64,000 nt of DNA from Streptomyces shenzhenensis. Lineage in GTDB: Bacteria > Actinomycetota > Actinomycetes > Streptomycetales > Streptomycetaceae. The stretch spans positions 23,664-87,663 of the forward strand of contig NZ_PENI01000040.1 of NCBI RefSeq assembly GCF_003688995.1, written 5' to 3'. The notes under the pieces were generated by a model that worked only from the letters and a program-made list of their open reading frames with translations, did no database searches and had not been told where the DNA came from. Made by a program: the position numbers and the translations under genes. Position 1 is the first letter of the stretch; each line of letters begins with the position of its first letter. Below are positions 1 to 8,384 of this stretch, piece after piece.

Positions 1-147
1 CCGTGGGCGTGTCGCGTCTGCCTGCCGTCCCAACTGCGGCCAGACACGGCTTGCTTCTGACGGACGGTCCGGTTCTCGGGCTCGCCGGCCACGGTCCTCC
101 GTGCAGGGAAGCGCGCCCGGGGGAGCCCCGCCTTCATGGTCTGCCGA

Positions 148-178
148 CGCCGGGTGATTACGACGTAATCACCCGGCG
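148..178. promoter_or_regulatory. Perfect 15-bp inverted repeat downstream of TetR gene
   Basis: Two 15-base arms (148-162 and 164-178) are perfect reverse complements around a single central base (163). The repeat lies about 55 bases beyond the stop codon of the leftward TetR gene, so it may act as a terminator, but the one-base spacer is more typical of a protein-binding palindrome. The left edge of the window (1-233) shows no convincing gene. Confidence 0.45.
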
Positions 179-233
179 GGTCCGGCTCGGGCCTACGGCA
201 GGGCGGCGCCGGCGCTTGCCCCCTTCTCTGCCC

Positions 234-794
234 TCACCGGTCCGCGTCCTGTCGGCGAAGGCCTTCGAGGATGACGTTCATCAGAGGCCGTGCCGTTGAT
301 TCCCACTCGTCCCGGTCCAGCCGGCTGAGGTAGGCGATGAGCAGGAGGACCCCGTGGGCATCCACGTCCGCGCGGAGGGAACCGGCCGCTTTCCCGGCGT
401 TCAGCAGGTGGCCGAGGGCGCCTTCGATGGGGTTGTGGCTGTGGGCGACAAGGTCCTGCCACGCCGCCGGCTCGAGCGCCGCCAGGACGCCGCGCTTGAC
501 CTCGGCGTAGTCGATCACTCGGTCGAGCCAGTGCCGCAGGGCTTCCACGGGCTCGTGTTCCGCCAGGAGGGCGGAGGCGGTGGTTACGAGTTCTTCGACG
601 TCGCGCCGGTAGACCTCGGCGAGGAGCGCTTCACGGTTGGGGAAGTTCCGGTAGAGCGTTCCCTGTCCCACGCCGGCGCGCTTGGCGATCTCGTTGAGGT
701 GGATGTGGTGGGACTCGGCGAGGGCTGCGCGGGCGGCCTCCACGATGCGGGTCCGGTTCTGCACCGCATCCGAACGGCGTGCCGATGCACTCAT
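234..794 (-). CDS. TetR-family transcriptional repressor
   Basis: A 186-residue protein with a typical TetR N-terminal helix-turn-helix (residues about 14-60; recognition region IAKRAGVGQGTLYRNF) and a divergent all-helical ligand domain. Start chosen at 794 because a GGAGAGG ribosome site lies just upstream; longer in-frame starts would run into the operator region. It is divergent from the SDR gene at 890, and the intergenic region holds two copies of a GGACACGTGTCC palindrome that are very likely its operators. By family rule it should repress the SDR gene and itself and release DNA when a small ligand binds. The ligand is unknown. Confidence 0.9.
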   Translation of the reverse strand: MSASARRSDAVQNRTRIVEAARAALAESHHIHLNEIAKRAGVGQGTLYRNFPNREALLAEVYRRDVEELVTTASALLAEHEPVEALRHWLDRVIDYAEVKRGVLAALEPAAWQDLVAHSHNPIEGALGHLLNAGKAAGSLRADVDAHGVLLLIAYLSRLDRDEWESTARPLMNVILEGLRRQDADR

Positions 795-826
795 GGGCCT
801 CTCCTGATGTTCCGCCTCGACCAAGT

Positions 827-870
827 GGACACGTGTCCGGTAAGCTGAACCGCGTAGCGGACACGTGTCC
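827..870. promoter_or_regulatory. Paired TetR operator palindromes
   Basis: Two identical 12-bp palindromes GGACACGTGTCC at 827-838 and 859-870, centres 32 bp apart (about three helical turns), sit between the divergent TetR (start 794) and SDR (start 890) genes. The flanks are also partly mirrored (AAGTGGACAC on the left, GTGTCCACTT on the right). Position and symmetry fit operators for the adjacent TetR protein. Confidence 0.8.
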
Positions 871-889
871 ACTTTACTTGGAGGCGGCA

Positions 890-1633
890 GTGCTCTCTCT
901 TCACGGCAAGATCGTCGCTATCACCGGAGCGAGTGGCGGCATCGGCGAAGCCACGGCCCGGCTGCTCGCCCGGCGGGGCGCCGCGGTCGTCCTCGCGGCG
1001 CGCCGCGGCGACCGCATCGACGCCATAGCCCAGGACATCCGGGAGGCGGGGGGCCGCGCCGCCACGTGCGTCGTCGACGTCACCGAGGCCGCGGATCTAC
1101 GGCGGCTGGTCTCCGCCACCGTCGACCGGTACGGCCGTATCGATGTACTGGTGAACAACGCCGGCATCGCCCCGATCAGCCCGCTGGCCGACCTCGACAC
1201 CGAAGGCTGGTCGGCCATGATCGATGTCAACCTCCGCGGCATGCTCAACGGCGTCGCCGCCGCGCTGCCCGTCTTCCGCGCGCAGGGGTCGGGCCATCTG
1301 GTCACCATCGTCTCCGTGGCCGGCCTGGCGTCCGTGTCGCCCTCGATGGCTGTCTACGCCGCGACCAAGAACGCGGTACGCACCGTCCACGAGGGGCTGC
1401 GCAGGGAGTCCACCGACGGGGTGGTGCGCACGACAGCCGTCTCGCCGGGATACGTCCGTACCGATCTCGCCGACTCCATGGCGGACCCGCGCCTCCGCGC
1501 GCAGACGCGGAAGAACATGGACGCGGTGGGCATCTCTCCGGCCGCGGTGGCCCGCGCGGTGGCCTTCGCCATCGAGCAGCCCGGCGACGTCGAGATCGGT
1601 GAGATCAACGTGCGCCCCACCGTCCAGGCCTGA
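890..1633 (+). CDS. Short-chain dehydrogenase/reductase (SDR)
   Basis: A 247-residue classical SDR: NAD(P)-binding TGASGGIG near residue 12, the structural NNAG motif near residue 88, a catalytic serine in the VSVAG stretch and the YAATK (YxxxK) catalytic pair near residue 155. Length is normal for the family. The GTG start at 890 is preceded by GGAGGC; the longer frame upstream would read through the operators. Expected to be a cytoplasmic NAD(P)H-dependent oxidoreductase acting on a ketone, alcohol or xenobiotic. Its divergent TetR neighbour and the paired palindromes suggest induction by a substrate-like ligand. Substrate not predictable. Confidence 0.92.
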   Translation: MLSLHGKIVAITGASGGIGEATARLLARRGAAVVLAARRGDRIDAIAQDIREAGGRAATCVVDVTEAADLRRLVSATVDRYGRIDVLVNNAGIAPISPLADLDTEGWSAMIDVNLRGMLNGVAAALPVFRAQGSGHLVTIVSVAGLASVSPSMAVYAATKNAVRTVHEGLRRESTDGVVRTTAVSPGYVRTDLADSMADPRLRAQTRKNMDAVGISPAAVARAVAFAIEQPGDVEIGEINVRPTVQA

Positions 1634-1687
1634 CACGGCCCCGAAGTCCTGGCTCGGACGCCCCGGGGTCGGTCACAGTCGACTGAC

Positions 1688-2281
1688 TTACCGGGCGTCG
1701 CTCAGAGCCATCCCGTGTCCGAGAGCGCTCCATGCCGTCGCGAGGATGTGCGGCCGGGTCTCCGGGGAGGCGGGCGCAGCGGCGTCATCCGGTCCGGCTA
1801 CGGCGAGCGTGCAGAGGGCGCCGAGCGCTCCGATCACCCGGCACCGGCGTTCGAGGCTCCCTTGTCCGGGCCCGGGCAGGCAGAACATGCGGCAGATGTC
1901 GCTGCCGAGAAGTTCGACTTCACGCTGCAGGTGCGGCTCCTCCAGGGGGGTCGCGAAGGCGGAGACGAGGCTGATGTAGCCCGGCCGGCGCAGCGCGAGA
2001 TCGGTCAACGCGACGAGGGAAGCCGCGTCGCGTGCCGGCCCGCAGGGCAGGTCGCTCACGGAGCGCAGGACGGCGTGGGTCTGACTCCGGCACTGCTCGA
2101 CCGACTTGCCGATCAGTGTGTCCTTGCTCGTGAAGCGGTTGAGGATCCCGGCCTTGGAGTAGCCCGTGGCGTCGGCGACGGCCTGGATCGAGGTGCCCTT
2201 CACGCCGCGGCGGGCCAGCAGTCCTGCGGCGACGTCGAGGACCGCTGCGTCGATCTCCTCTTTGGAGGGTCGGATTCCCAT
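1688..2281 (-). CDS. TetR-family transcriptional regulator
   Basis: A 197-residue TetR protein. The N-terminal HTH spans about residues 10-55, with recognition region VADATGYSKAGILNRF. A G-rich ribosome-binding region precedes the ATG at 2281. It is divergent from the ketopantoate-reductase-like gene at 2434. The intergenic DNA contains a perfect 15-bp palindrome and an imperfect second copy, which are probable operators for this repressor. Convergent with the SDR gene to its left. Ligand unknown. Confidence 0.9.
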   Translation of the reverse strand: MGIRPSKEEIDAAVLDVAAGLLARRGVKGTSIQAVADATGYSKAGILNRFTSKDTLIGKSVEQCRSQTHAVLRSVSDLPCGPARDAASLVALTDLALRRPGYISLVSAFATPLEEPHLQREVELLGSDICRMFCLPGPGQGSLERRCRVIGALGALCTLAVAGPDDAAAPASPETRPHILATAWSALGHGMALSDAR

Positions 2282-2321
2282 GCGGCCACCCTACCCGTCC
2301 CTGAACAGCCCAGACAGTGAC

Positions 2322-2356
2322 TGACCAAATCGATAATTGCCTGACCGAATCGGTCA
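2322..2356. promoter_or_regulatory. TetR operator: TGACCGAATCGGTCA palindrome plus half-copy
   Basis: TGACCGAATCGGTCA at 2342-2356 is a perfect 7-1-7 palindrome. A related box TGACCAAATCGATAA lies exactly 20 bp upstream (2322-2336). Both fall in the divergent promoter between the TetR gene (start 2281) and the 2434 oxidoreductase gene, overlapping the likely -10/-35 region. They are probable binding sites for the adjacent TetR protein. Confidence 0.75.
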
Positions 2357-2433
2357 TATACTCTGGCGGGCGGCGCGTATCGGCTCGTCAACGGCAGCCG
2401 CCCGCAGGCACTTTCCGTAGGAGGAGATCGCTC

Positions 2434-3462
2434 ATGCCACAGAACGCATCGTCGACGCCCGGCGTTCTGATCGTCGGAGCCGGAGCCATGGGCCTCACAT
2501 CCGGCTACCACCTGCAACTGGCCGGCACTGAGGTGACGTTCCTGGTACGCCCGCAGCGCGCGGAGAGTCTGGCCCGCCCGCAGGTGCTGTACTCCTACGA
2601 CGACGCAAGCCTGAAGCGTTTCTCCGGCTACCGGGTCCTCTCGGATGTCGGCGACGCCGGCGATCGGGCCTACGACTACGTCATCGTCACTCTCGACGGC
2701 GCGTCCTCACGCTCCGCGGAGGGCACGGCTCTGCTGAACGGCCTCGGTGACGCCATCCGTGACACCGATGCCGTCGTCATCGTCGGCGGCATCGGCCTCG
2801 ACCTGCGCCTGCACTGCCTGGACGCCCTCGACATCGGCGAGGAGCGCGTCATCAGCGGATGGCTGGGCCTGCTGGCCCACCAGGTGGCCTCCGCCGACCT
2901 GCCCGTCCACCCGCCCACCGATCCTCACGTCCTGGCCCGGGCCGACATGGCTTACCGCACCCTGTCCGCAGGCGGTTTCATGGTCGAGGACAGGTTCCCG
3001 GGCGTAGCGGCTCGCTTCAAGGCGCTGTACGACGGCTGCGGCGTGTCGCGTTGTGACATCGTCGACCACGACCACTTCCCGGCCCAGGTGGCCGGCCTCT
3101 TCCCGGTCTTCCAGGCGTGCCACTTGATGGGATGGCCGCCCGCGGCACGGCTGACCGACCACGAAGAAACCTGGAGGCTTGCGGTCGACGCGGTCCGGGA
3201 GGTCGTCTCCGTCCATGGGGACAGCCGTACGGAAGCGGTCAGCGGGAAGAATCTGACGCGGATGCTGGTGGCCTTCGAGAAGGAATCCCTGCCCCTGGAC
3301 TGGAACGGGTTCAACGCGTTCCACCATGGCGCAAAGGTCGCACGGCAGGATCTGAAGCTGCTGCGGGACTATGTGGCAGCCGGAGAGCGCCAGGGCAAGC
3401 ACATGGTGGCGCTGCGGGAGCTTGTTGCCGCAGCGACGGCATTTCACCGGCAGAACGCCTGA
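2434..3462 (+). CDS. Ketopantoate reductase-like (ApbA/PanE family) oxidoreductase
   Basis: A 342-residue protein opening with a dinucleotide-binding GAGAMG loop at about residues 14-19, as in ApbA/PanE proteins, followed by a Rossmann domain and a helical C-terminal domain. Start ATG 2434 has a GGAGGAGA ribosome site. True pantothenate-pathway enzymes are usually near 300 residues, so this is a longer, divergent member. The TetR-regulated, non-biosynthetic context suggests a catabolic or detoxifying NADPH-dependent reduction rather than vitamin synthesis (inference). Confidence 0.8.
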   Translation: MPQNASSTPGVLIVGAGAMGLTSGYHLQLAGTEVTFLVRPQRAESLARPQVLYSYDDASLKRFSGYRVLSDVGDAGDRAYDYVIVTLDGASSRSAEGTALLNGLGDAIRDTDAVVIVGGIGLDLRLHCLDALDIGEERVISGWLGLLAHQVASADLPVHPPTDPHVLARADMAYRTLSAGGFMVEDRFPGVAARFKALYDGCGVSRCDIVDHDHFPAQVAGLFPVFQACHLMGWPPAARLTDHEETWRLAVDAVREVVSVHGDSRTEAVSGKNLTRMLVAFEKESLPLDWNGFNAFHHGAKVARQDLKLLRDYVAAGERQGKHMVALRELVAAATAFHRQNA

Positions 3463-3594
3463 CGGGCGGCCGGCCCGGGAGCAGGGCCGGACAACCGATC
3501 CGGGGGCCGGCATCCTTCGGTCACCGGTCACGGGAGACGACCACCGGCCGACTAAGGTCCGTGGATCGAGAGCCTGTTCGGGAGGAGAACATGG

Positions 3595-4623
3595 ATGCTG
3601 CGGCACCTGCGCAGGGCGGCCTGTGCCGGACTGGTCGGGGTGGCGGTTGCCGTGGCTGGGTGCACGAGCCGTTCGCCCGAGCCCGCCGTTGCCGAGATGT
3701 CGCCCAGCGCGCGGGCCTACTTGTCGAGGTCGCTGGACATCATGGAAAAGCACTCTCTCCTCCGTCACGAGGTCGACTGGGCGGACGTGCGAAGCAAGGC
3801 GTACGTGCGTGCACGCGGCGCGCGGAACGCGGCGGACACGTACGGGGCGATCGAACTGGCTCTGCACTTGCTGGGCGACGGACACAGCGTCTTCTGGGAG
3901 CCGGATGAGGCAAAGGACCGTCTGGGGGCCTCGGCGGGCGAGTTCGACTGTCTGGAAGGCCGTTCGCTGAAAAGTGGCGTGGGCTACGTTTCCCTGCCCG
4001 GCGTGCAGGGGTCGCAAGAGGCGTACGACCAGTACGGGCGGCAGGGCCGAAGTGCCGTGGCGAAGGCCGACGAGGCCGGAGCCTGCGGCTGGGTGGTGGA
4101 TCTGCGCTCGGGCACCGCGGGCAACATGTGGCCAATGCTTGCCGTCGTGGGTCCGATCCTGGGCGACGGCGAGGTCGGCGCGTTCGTGGATGCCGACGGT
4201 GGCAGAACCGTCTGGTCGATCAGGCACAGCAGCCCCTACCTGGACGGCGTGTCGGCCGGTTGGGGGGAGGGCCGACCGCTCGCCAGAAGCGGCCCGCCGG
4301 GCGCGGTCCTGACCGGGAAGCGGACAGCCAGTGCGGGGGAGGCGGTCGTGGTGGCCTTCCGAGGGCGTCCCGGCACCCGGTTCTTCGGCGAGCGGACCAG
4401 CGGGCTTCCCACGGCGAACGAGGGGCACCGGCTGGCCGACGGAGCCGTGCTGGTCCTCACGGGAGCCAAGCACGCGGATCGCACGGGCCGCGCCTATGAC
4501 GCGCCGATCCCTCCGGACGTGGAGATCGTCAAGGATCCACGCCCGGTGGCCCGGCACCGGGACGAGGTCCTGCAGACGGCAGAGAGCTGGCTCCTCGATC
4601 AGGCTGCCTGCCGTCGGTCGTGA
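3595..4623 (+). CDS. S41-type peptidase-like lipoprotein
   Basis: A 342-residue protein with a lipoprotein signal (basic MLRHLRRA, hydrophobic core, lipobox VAGC with Cys near residue 23). The C-terminal half resembles the catalytic domain of S41/C-terminal processing peptidases: TASAGEAVVVAF carries the candidate nucleophile serine and GERTSGLPTANE matches the conserved loop after it. No PDZ domain is obvious. Start at 3595 follows GGAGGAG with seven bases of spacing; the alternative ATG at 3591 is out of frame. Likely anchored outside the membrane. Whether the dyad lysine is present is not certain from reading alone. Confidence 0.75.
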   Translation: MLRHLRRAACAGLVGVAVAVAGCTSRSPEPAVAEMSPSARAYLSRSLDIMEKHSLLRHEVDWADVRSKAYVRARGARNAADTYGAIELALHLLGDGHSVFWEPDEAKDRLGASAGEFDCLEGRSLKSGVGYVSLPGVQGSQEAYDQYGRQGRSAVAKADEAGACGWVVDLRSGTAGNMWPMLAVVGPILGDGEVGAFVDADGGRTVWSIRHSSPYLDGVSAGWGEGRPLARSGPPGAVLTGKRTASAGEAVVVAFRGRPGTRFFGERTSGLPTANEGHRLADGAVLVLTGAKHADRTGRAYDAPIPPDVEIVKDPRPVARHRDEVLQTAESWLLDQAACRRS

Positions 4624-4770
4624 GGAGGCTGCGCCGGTTTCCTCGGCCGGCTCGGGGACGCGCTTCTCCGGGCCGGCCAGGGGGACGGAGGCAGGCCTGA
4701 CGGCGGGCCAGGTGGGGGAGTGGGAGCCCGTGTGGGTGCATCCAATTGGGTGGGGCTTGTCCGGGGGCCG

Positions 4771-5202
4771 GTCGCTTCAGTCGCTTGGGTCGCTGGCTCT
4801 CAGGGGGCTCCGGAGGCACAGCGACTGAAGCGCAGCTACTCAGCGACTGTTCGGTCGCTGCCCTGGGGCAGGATAAAAGCGCAGGTCAGCGCGGTGTCGT
4901 TGCGGAGACAGCGACTGAAGCGACTCAAGGCCCGTATATATGAGGAAGTTAGTGTGTGTGCGTGTGCGTGATATATAGAAGCCTTCAGTCGCTTCAGTCG
5001 CTGTTTCGGGTAGAGCACCCAGTCTGACCTGCGGTTTTCTTCTGGCTGTTGAGTAGCTACTGAAGGGCCTTCAGTAGCTGCCCTTTTCCTTCAGTCGCTG
5101 CCGGCTGCTGGATCTGCCTGTCGGGGGACGTGTTCCACGCCCCCGCGGGCCCCATTCGCTAGTCTGTGTCCGTCGTTGAGTCGCTTCGGTCGCTGATAGG
5201 GG
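4771..5202. other. Iteron-rich, AT-centred origin-like region
   Basis: The stretch 4624-5208 is non-coding. From 4771 it carries many copies of the hexamer AGTCGC or its complement, most as CTTCAGTCGCT: around 4771-4797, 4819-4860, 4909-4931, 4982-5003, 5088-5100 and 5175-5197, in both orientations. Inverted pairs flank an AT-rich window (4931-4983, containing GTATATATG and GATATATAG). A perfect 12-bp inverted repeat (5055-5066/5068-5079) is a variant (CTACTGAAGG). This architecture next to primase and helicase genes is what a plasmid or phage-type replication origin looks like; a multi-site operator is the alternative. Confidence 0.65.
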
Positions 5203-5208
5203 GTGCAG

Positions 5209-6321
5209 ATGCCAGCTGATCTGCGGTTTCTTTCCAGCGACTCAGCACGGGCCGCCCCCGGTCCTCCGGTCGCTGAGCTGTCGCTGGCCACCGCCCGCTG
5301 GTGTGCCCGCCGAGGCTGGCCCGTCCATCCCCTGGCCAAGGGCCGCAAGACCCCGGCTGCGAACTGCCCCGACTGCCGGGCGCATCCCCATCCGCCGGCG
5401 GGCTGCCCCTGCCTCCAGGCAGGCCGCTGGTGCCACGGCTTCCACGCGGCCACCCTCGACCAGGACCGCATCCAGCAGTGGTGGGGAGCCAACCCGGAGT
5501 TCGGCATCGGCGTGGCCTGCGGCCTGGCCGACCTGATCGTCATCGACATCGACGCGCACTCCGCCGAGCCGCCCACTCGGGACCGGATCCTGCCCGGCAT
5601 CCCCATCGCCGACCACATCGACCTCACGGGCCTTGCCAGCGGCTTCCACACCCTCGCCGTCCTGGCCGCCCTGCGGGGCCGTCCCAGCCCCGCAGACGAC
5701 GAGACAACGCTGCGCGTCCGCACCCCCTCGGGCGGCCTGCACGTCTGGTACCGGGCGGACGGCCGCCGTTGGCAGTCCTCCGTCGGCTCCAGCCCCGGCC
5801 GGGCCCTGGCCTGGCAGGTGGACGTCCGCGCGCACGGCAGCTACATCATCGCTCCCGGCACCACCACGCAGCACGGGACGTACACGCCCGTCGGCGAGGC
5901 CCGCGAACCGGCGGCGCTCCCGCTCTGGCTCGCCCAGGAACTGGAGCGCACCGGACATCTGCCCGCACCGGACATCCCCGCGCCCAGGCCGGTCCCGCCC
6001 CGCGCCCGCCAGGCCGTGCTCGCCGCGGGCGGCGGACGTGAGCGGGCGCGGCACACGCTCGACACGGTGCTCGCGCCGGTGGAGGCCTGCGGGCAGGTCG
6101 CCGAGGGCGCCGGGTTCTCCGACGCCCTCAACCGCGCCGCCTACACGCTCGGCGGGCTCGTCGCGGCCGGCCGCCTGCCCCGCGAGGAGGCCGTACAGGC
6201 GCTCAGGGACACCGCGCTCGCGGCCCGCCCCGGTCAGGAGCGGCGGATCGACCAGATCGTCCAGAGCGGTCTGACGGCGGGTCTGAAGCGGCCTCTGTAC
6301 GGCTCTGGGAGGCGCCTGTGA
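5209..6321 (+). CDS. Bifunctional DNA primase/polymerase (Prim-Pol)
   Basis: A 370-residue protein with the archaeo-eukaryotic primase-type Prim-Pol fold. Metal-binding D-x-D in VIDIDAH (residues about 113-115), nucleotide-binding GGLHVWY (His near 178), and a third acidic residue in WQVDVRAHGSYIIAPG (about 202-217) are all present. Several cysteines near residues 53-75 could bind zinc. The C-terminal part is helical. ATG 5209 is chosen over GTG 5203 because the homologous leader before 26369 also ends at ATG. Its stop overlaps the helicase start (GTGA). It probably primes and extends DNA at the adjacent iteron origin (inference). Confidence 0.88.
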   Translation: MPADLRFLSSDSARAAPGPPVAELSLATARWCARRGWPVHPLAKGRKTPAANCPDCRAHPHPPAGCPCLQAGRWCHGFHAATLDQDRIQQWWGANPEFGIGVACGLADLIVIDIDAHSAEPPTRDRILPGIPIADHIDLTGLASGFHTLAVLAALRGRPSPADDETTLRVRTPSGGLHVWYRADGRRWQSSVGSSPGRALAWQVDVRAHGSYIIAPGTTTQHGTYTPVGEAREPAALPLWLAQELERTGHLPAPDIPAPRPVPPRARQAVLAAGGGRERARHTLDTVLAPVEACGQVAEGAGFSDALNRAAYTLGGLVAAGRLPREEAVQALRDTALAARPGQERRIDQIVQSGLTAGLKRPLYGSGRRL

Positions 6322-7844
6322 CGTCCCCCAGGCCGGAGACGCTCTTCGAGTTCGACCCCGAGGCCGTCGCCGCTCAGATCAGGGCTCAGGGAGCCACCTC
6401 GGTGCCGCGCCCCGCCCAGGCCGACGACGGCCGTGCGGCCGCCGGGGAGGCGACCGCGACCGGGCTGCTGCCGGACACCCTGTCCGACCGCGGCAACGCC
6501 AAGCTGTTCGTCAAGCTGTACGCCAATGACTACCGGCACGTTCCCGGTATCGGCTGGTACCGGTGGGACACCACCCGCTGGCAGATCGACGAGGACGACA
6601 CCGTGCTGTGGGCGGCCGGCGACCTTGCGGAGAGCATCACCGGCCATGATCCCCGCGGCGTCTTCACGACCACGGCGCTGCAACAGCACCGCCGCCGGGC
6701 ACTGTCGACCACCGGTATCAACGCCATGCTCGCCCAGGCCAAGTCGGCCCCCGGCATGGTGTTGAACGCGGCTCTGCTGGACGCCGATCCGTATGCCCTG
6801 TGCACGCCCGACGGCATCGTCGATCTGCGCACGGGACTGGTGAAGAACCCCGACCCGAACAAGGACTTCCACTCCCGTTCCACCACCGTCGGACCGCGGC
6901 ACGGGCCCACCCCGCGCTGGGAGAGGTTCCTGACCGACACCTTCGGCGACGACGCCGAGGGCCGGGAGATGATCGACTACCTGCAACTGCTGCTCGGGTA
7001 CTCCGTCACCGGTGACGTCGGCGGCCAGATCCTCCCCTTCCTGTTCGGTTCGGGGAAGAACGGCAAGTCGGTTCTGCTGGATGTCCTGATGAAGTTGTTG
7101 GGGGATTATGCGGATGCGGCTCCTCCTGGTTTTTTGATGGCGCGGCCTTATGAGGGGCATCCGACGGATCTGGCGGAGTTGCATGGTCGGCGGGTGATCG
7201 TGTGTTCGGAGGTGAAGCCGGGGGACAAGTTCGATGAGGCCCGGGTGAAGCTTCTGACCGGTGGTGACCGGATCAAGGCGCGTCGGATGCGGCAGGATTT
7301 CTTCAGTTTCGAACCCACGCACAAGCTCTGGCTGTTGGGCAACCACCGGCCCGAGGTCGGCACGGGCGGGTTCGCTTTCTGGCGCCGTATGCGGCTGATC
7401 CCCTTCGAACGTGTCGTCCCCGACCACCGCAAGATCGACAACCTCGCCGACATCCTTGTCACCGAGGAGGGCCCGGGTATTCTCGGCTGGCTCATCGACG
7501 GCGCCCGCCGCTACCTCGCCAGCGACCGCGACCTCACCGGTCCCGAACGCGTCCGTATCGCCACCAACGCGTACGCCGAGACCGAGGACCACACCGGCCG
7601 GTTCTACGACGAGTGCTGCGTGCTGGGCCCCGATCTCCGGGCCGAGCAGACGGCCCTCTACGCGGCCTACAGGACGTGGTGTCAGAATGAGGGCGCGCCG
7701 GTCATGTCCTCAAGGGCGTTCGCCGCCCGCACCCGGGAACTCGTGGGACTGGCTTCGCCCAAGGAGATGATCCTGTCCAACCAGCGCAAGCATTACCCGG
7801 GTATCGGACTGCTCACCGACCAGGAAAGGGACGCCGAGGCATGA
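6318..7844 (+). CDS. Superfamily 3 / D5-type replicative helicase (P4-primase family C-terminal)
   Basis: A 508-residue protein with a D5_N-like N-terminal half and an SF3 ATPase core. Walker A is GSGKNGKS at about 244-251; a Walker B-like VIVCSE follows, and KLWLLGNHRP is the sensor-1/motif C region. It overlaps the primase stop by four bases and the next gene's start by four bases, so the three genes form one translationally coupled unit. The central part (nucleotides about 7021-7517) is nearly identical to the paralogue at 26698-28215 and uses many A/T-ending codons unlike its flanks. Family role: hexameric helicase loading at an origin. Confidence 0.9.
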   Translation: MTSPRPETLFEFDPEAVAAQIRAQGATSVPRPAQADDGRAAAGEATATGLLPDTLSDRGNAKLFVKLYANDYRHVPGIGWYRWDTTRWQIDEDDTVLWAAGDLAESITGHDPRGVFTTTALQQHRRRALSTTGINAMLAQAKSAPGMVLNAALLDADPYALCTPDGIVDLRTGLVKNPDPNKDFHSRSTTVGPRHGPTPRWERFLTDTFGDDAEGREMIDYLQLLLGYSVTGDVGGQILPFLFGSGKNGKSVLLDVLMKLLGDYADAAPPGFLMARPYEGHPTDLAELHGRRVIVCSEVKPGDKFDEARVKLLTGGDRIKARRMRQDFFSFEPTHKLWLLGNHRPEVGTGGFAFWRRMRLIPFERVVPDHRKIDNLADILVTEEGPGILGWLIDGARRYLASDRDLTGPERVRIATNAYAETEDHTGRFYDECCVLGPDLRAEQTALYAAYRTWCQNEGAPVMSSRAFAARTRELVGLASPKEMILSNQRKHYPGIGLLTDQERDAEA

Positions 7845-8242
7845 GCTCCCTGATCGCCGAGGACGAGATCAGCCACGAGACGGAACTCGTCTGGCTCGAG
7901 GACATCGACAGCCTCGACTACGTCCGTCAGAGCCTGGACCGGCTGCCCACCCGCAGGGGCAGGCCGCCCTACCACCGCGACGGCCGCATGGTCGGCTACG
8001 CCCGGCTCGGCGCGACCGCGAAGCCGTCCCGCCAGTCCGGAACCTTCCGCCGCCGGGTCTTCTGGCTGCTGCCGCACGACCGCGACAGCGTCCCCGACGG
8101 CCTCTACGCGAAGAGCGCCCCCGCCGAAGCGGTCGACCCCCACACCCTGGCGCCACGGAGCAAGGGGTACAAGACGGAACGCTCCGAAGGCGGCCCGCCC
8201 TCCAGCGCCATGCAGCAGCTCGGCATAACGCTCCCGCTGTGA
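7841..8242 (+). CDS. Conserved helicase-module protein, unknown function
   Basis: A 133-residue protein with an acidic N-terminus (SLIAEDEISHETELVWLED), a basic middle (TRRGRPPYHRDGRMVGYA) and a conserved FRRRVFWLLPHDRDSVP segment. No known domain recognised. The start overlaps the helicase stop (ATGA). An obvious homologue occupies the same position after the second helicase (28212-28613), so it is a fixed partner of this helicase family and not a chance ORF. The basic middle could bind DNA or the helicase; this is a guess. Confidence 0.8.
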   Translation: MSSLIAEDEISHETELVWLEDIDSLDYVRQSLDRLPTRRGRPPYHRDGRMVGYARLGATAKPSRQSGTFRRRVFWLLPHDRDSVPDGLYAKSAPAEAVDPHTLAPRSKGYKTERSEGGPPSSAMQQLGITLPL

Positions 8243-8384
8243 CCGCCGTACGTGCCTTCGCGGCCGGCCGCCGACAAGGAATCCCCGCGTCGAGCGGAGC
8301 CCCGGGCCCGCGAGGCGCCGCGGCTCGGGCGGCCGAAAGCCGGGATGCCGGCTCTCCGGTCGCCCTCACCTATCGGCGGGCAGG

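Noticed and set aside
193..462. Open frames on both strands over the first TetR gene (for example 354-848 plus)
   Set aside because: Typical GC-rich shadow frames; the TetR frame has clear family sequence and ribosome site.
2707..4557. 616-codon minus-strand open frame
   Set aside because: Antisense to the reductase and S41 genes; no family similarity, His/Arg/Gln-rich shadow composition.
4771..5202. CRISPR array
   Set aside because: Repeats are short, in both orientations, irregularly spaced, with no spacers of constant length and no cas genes.
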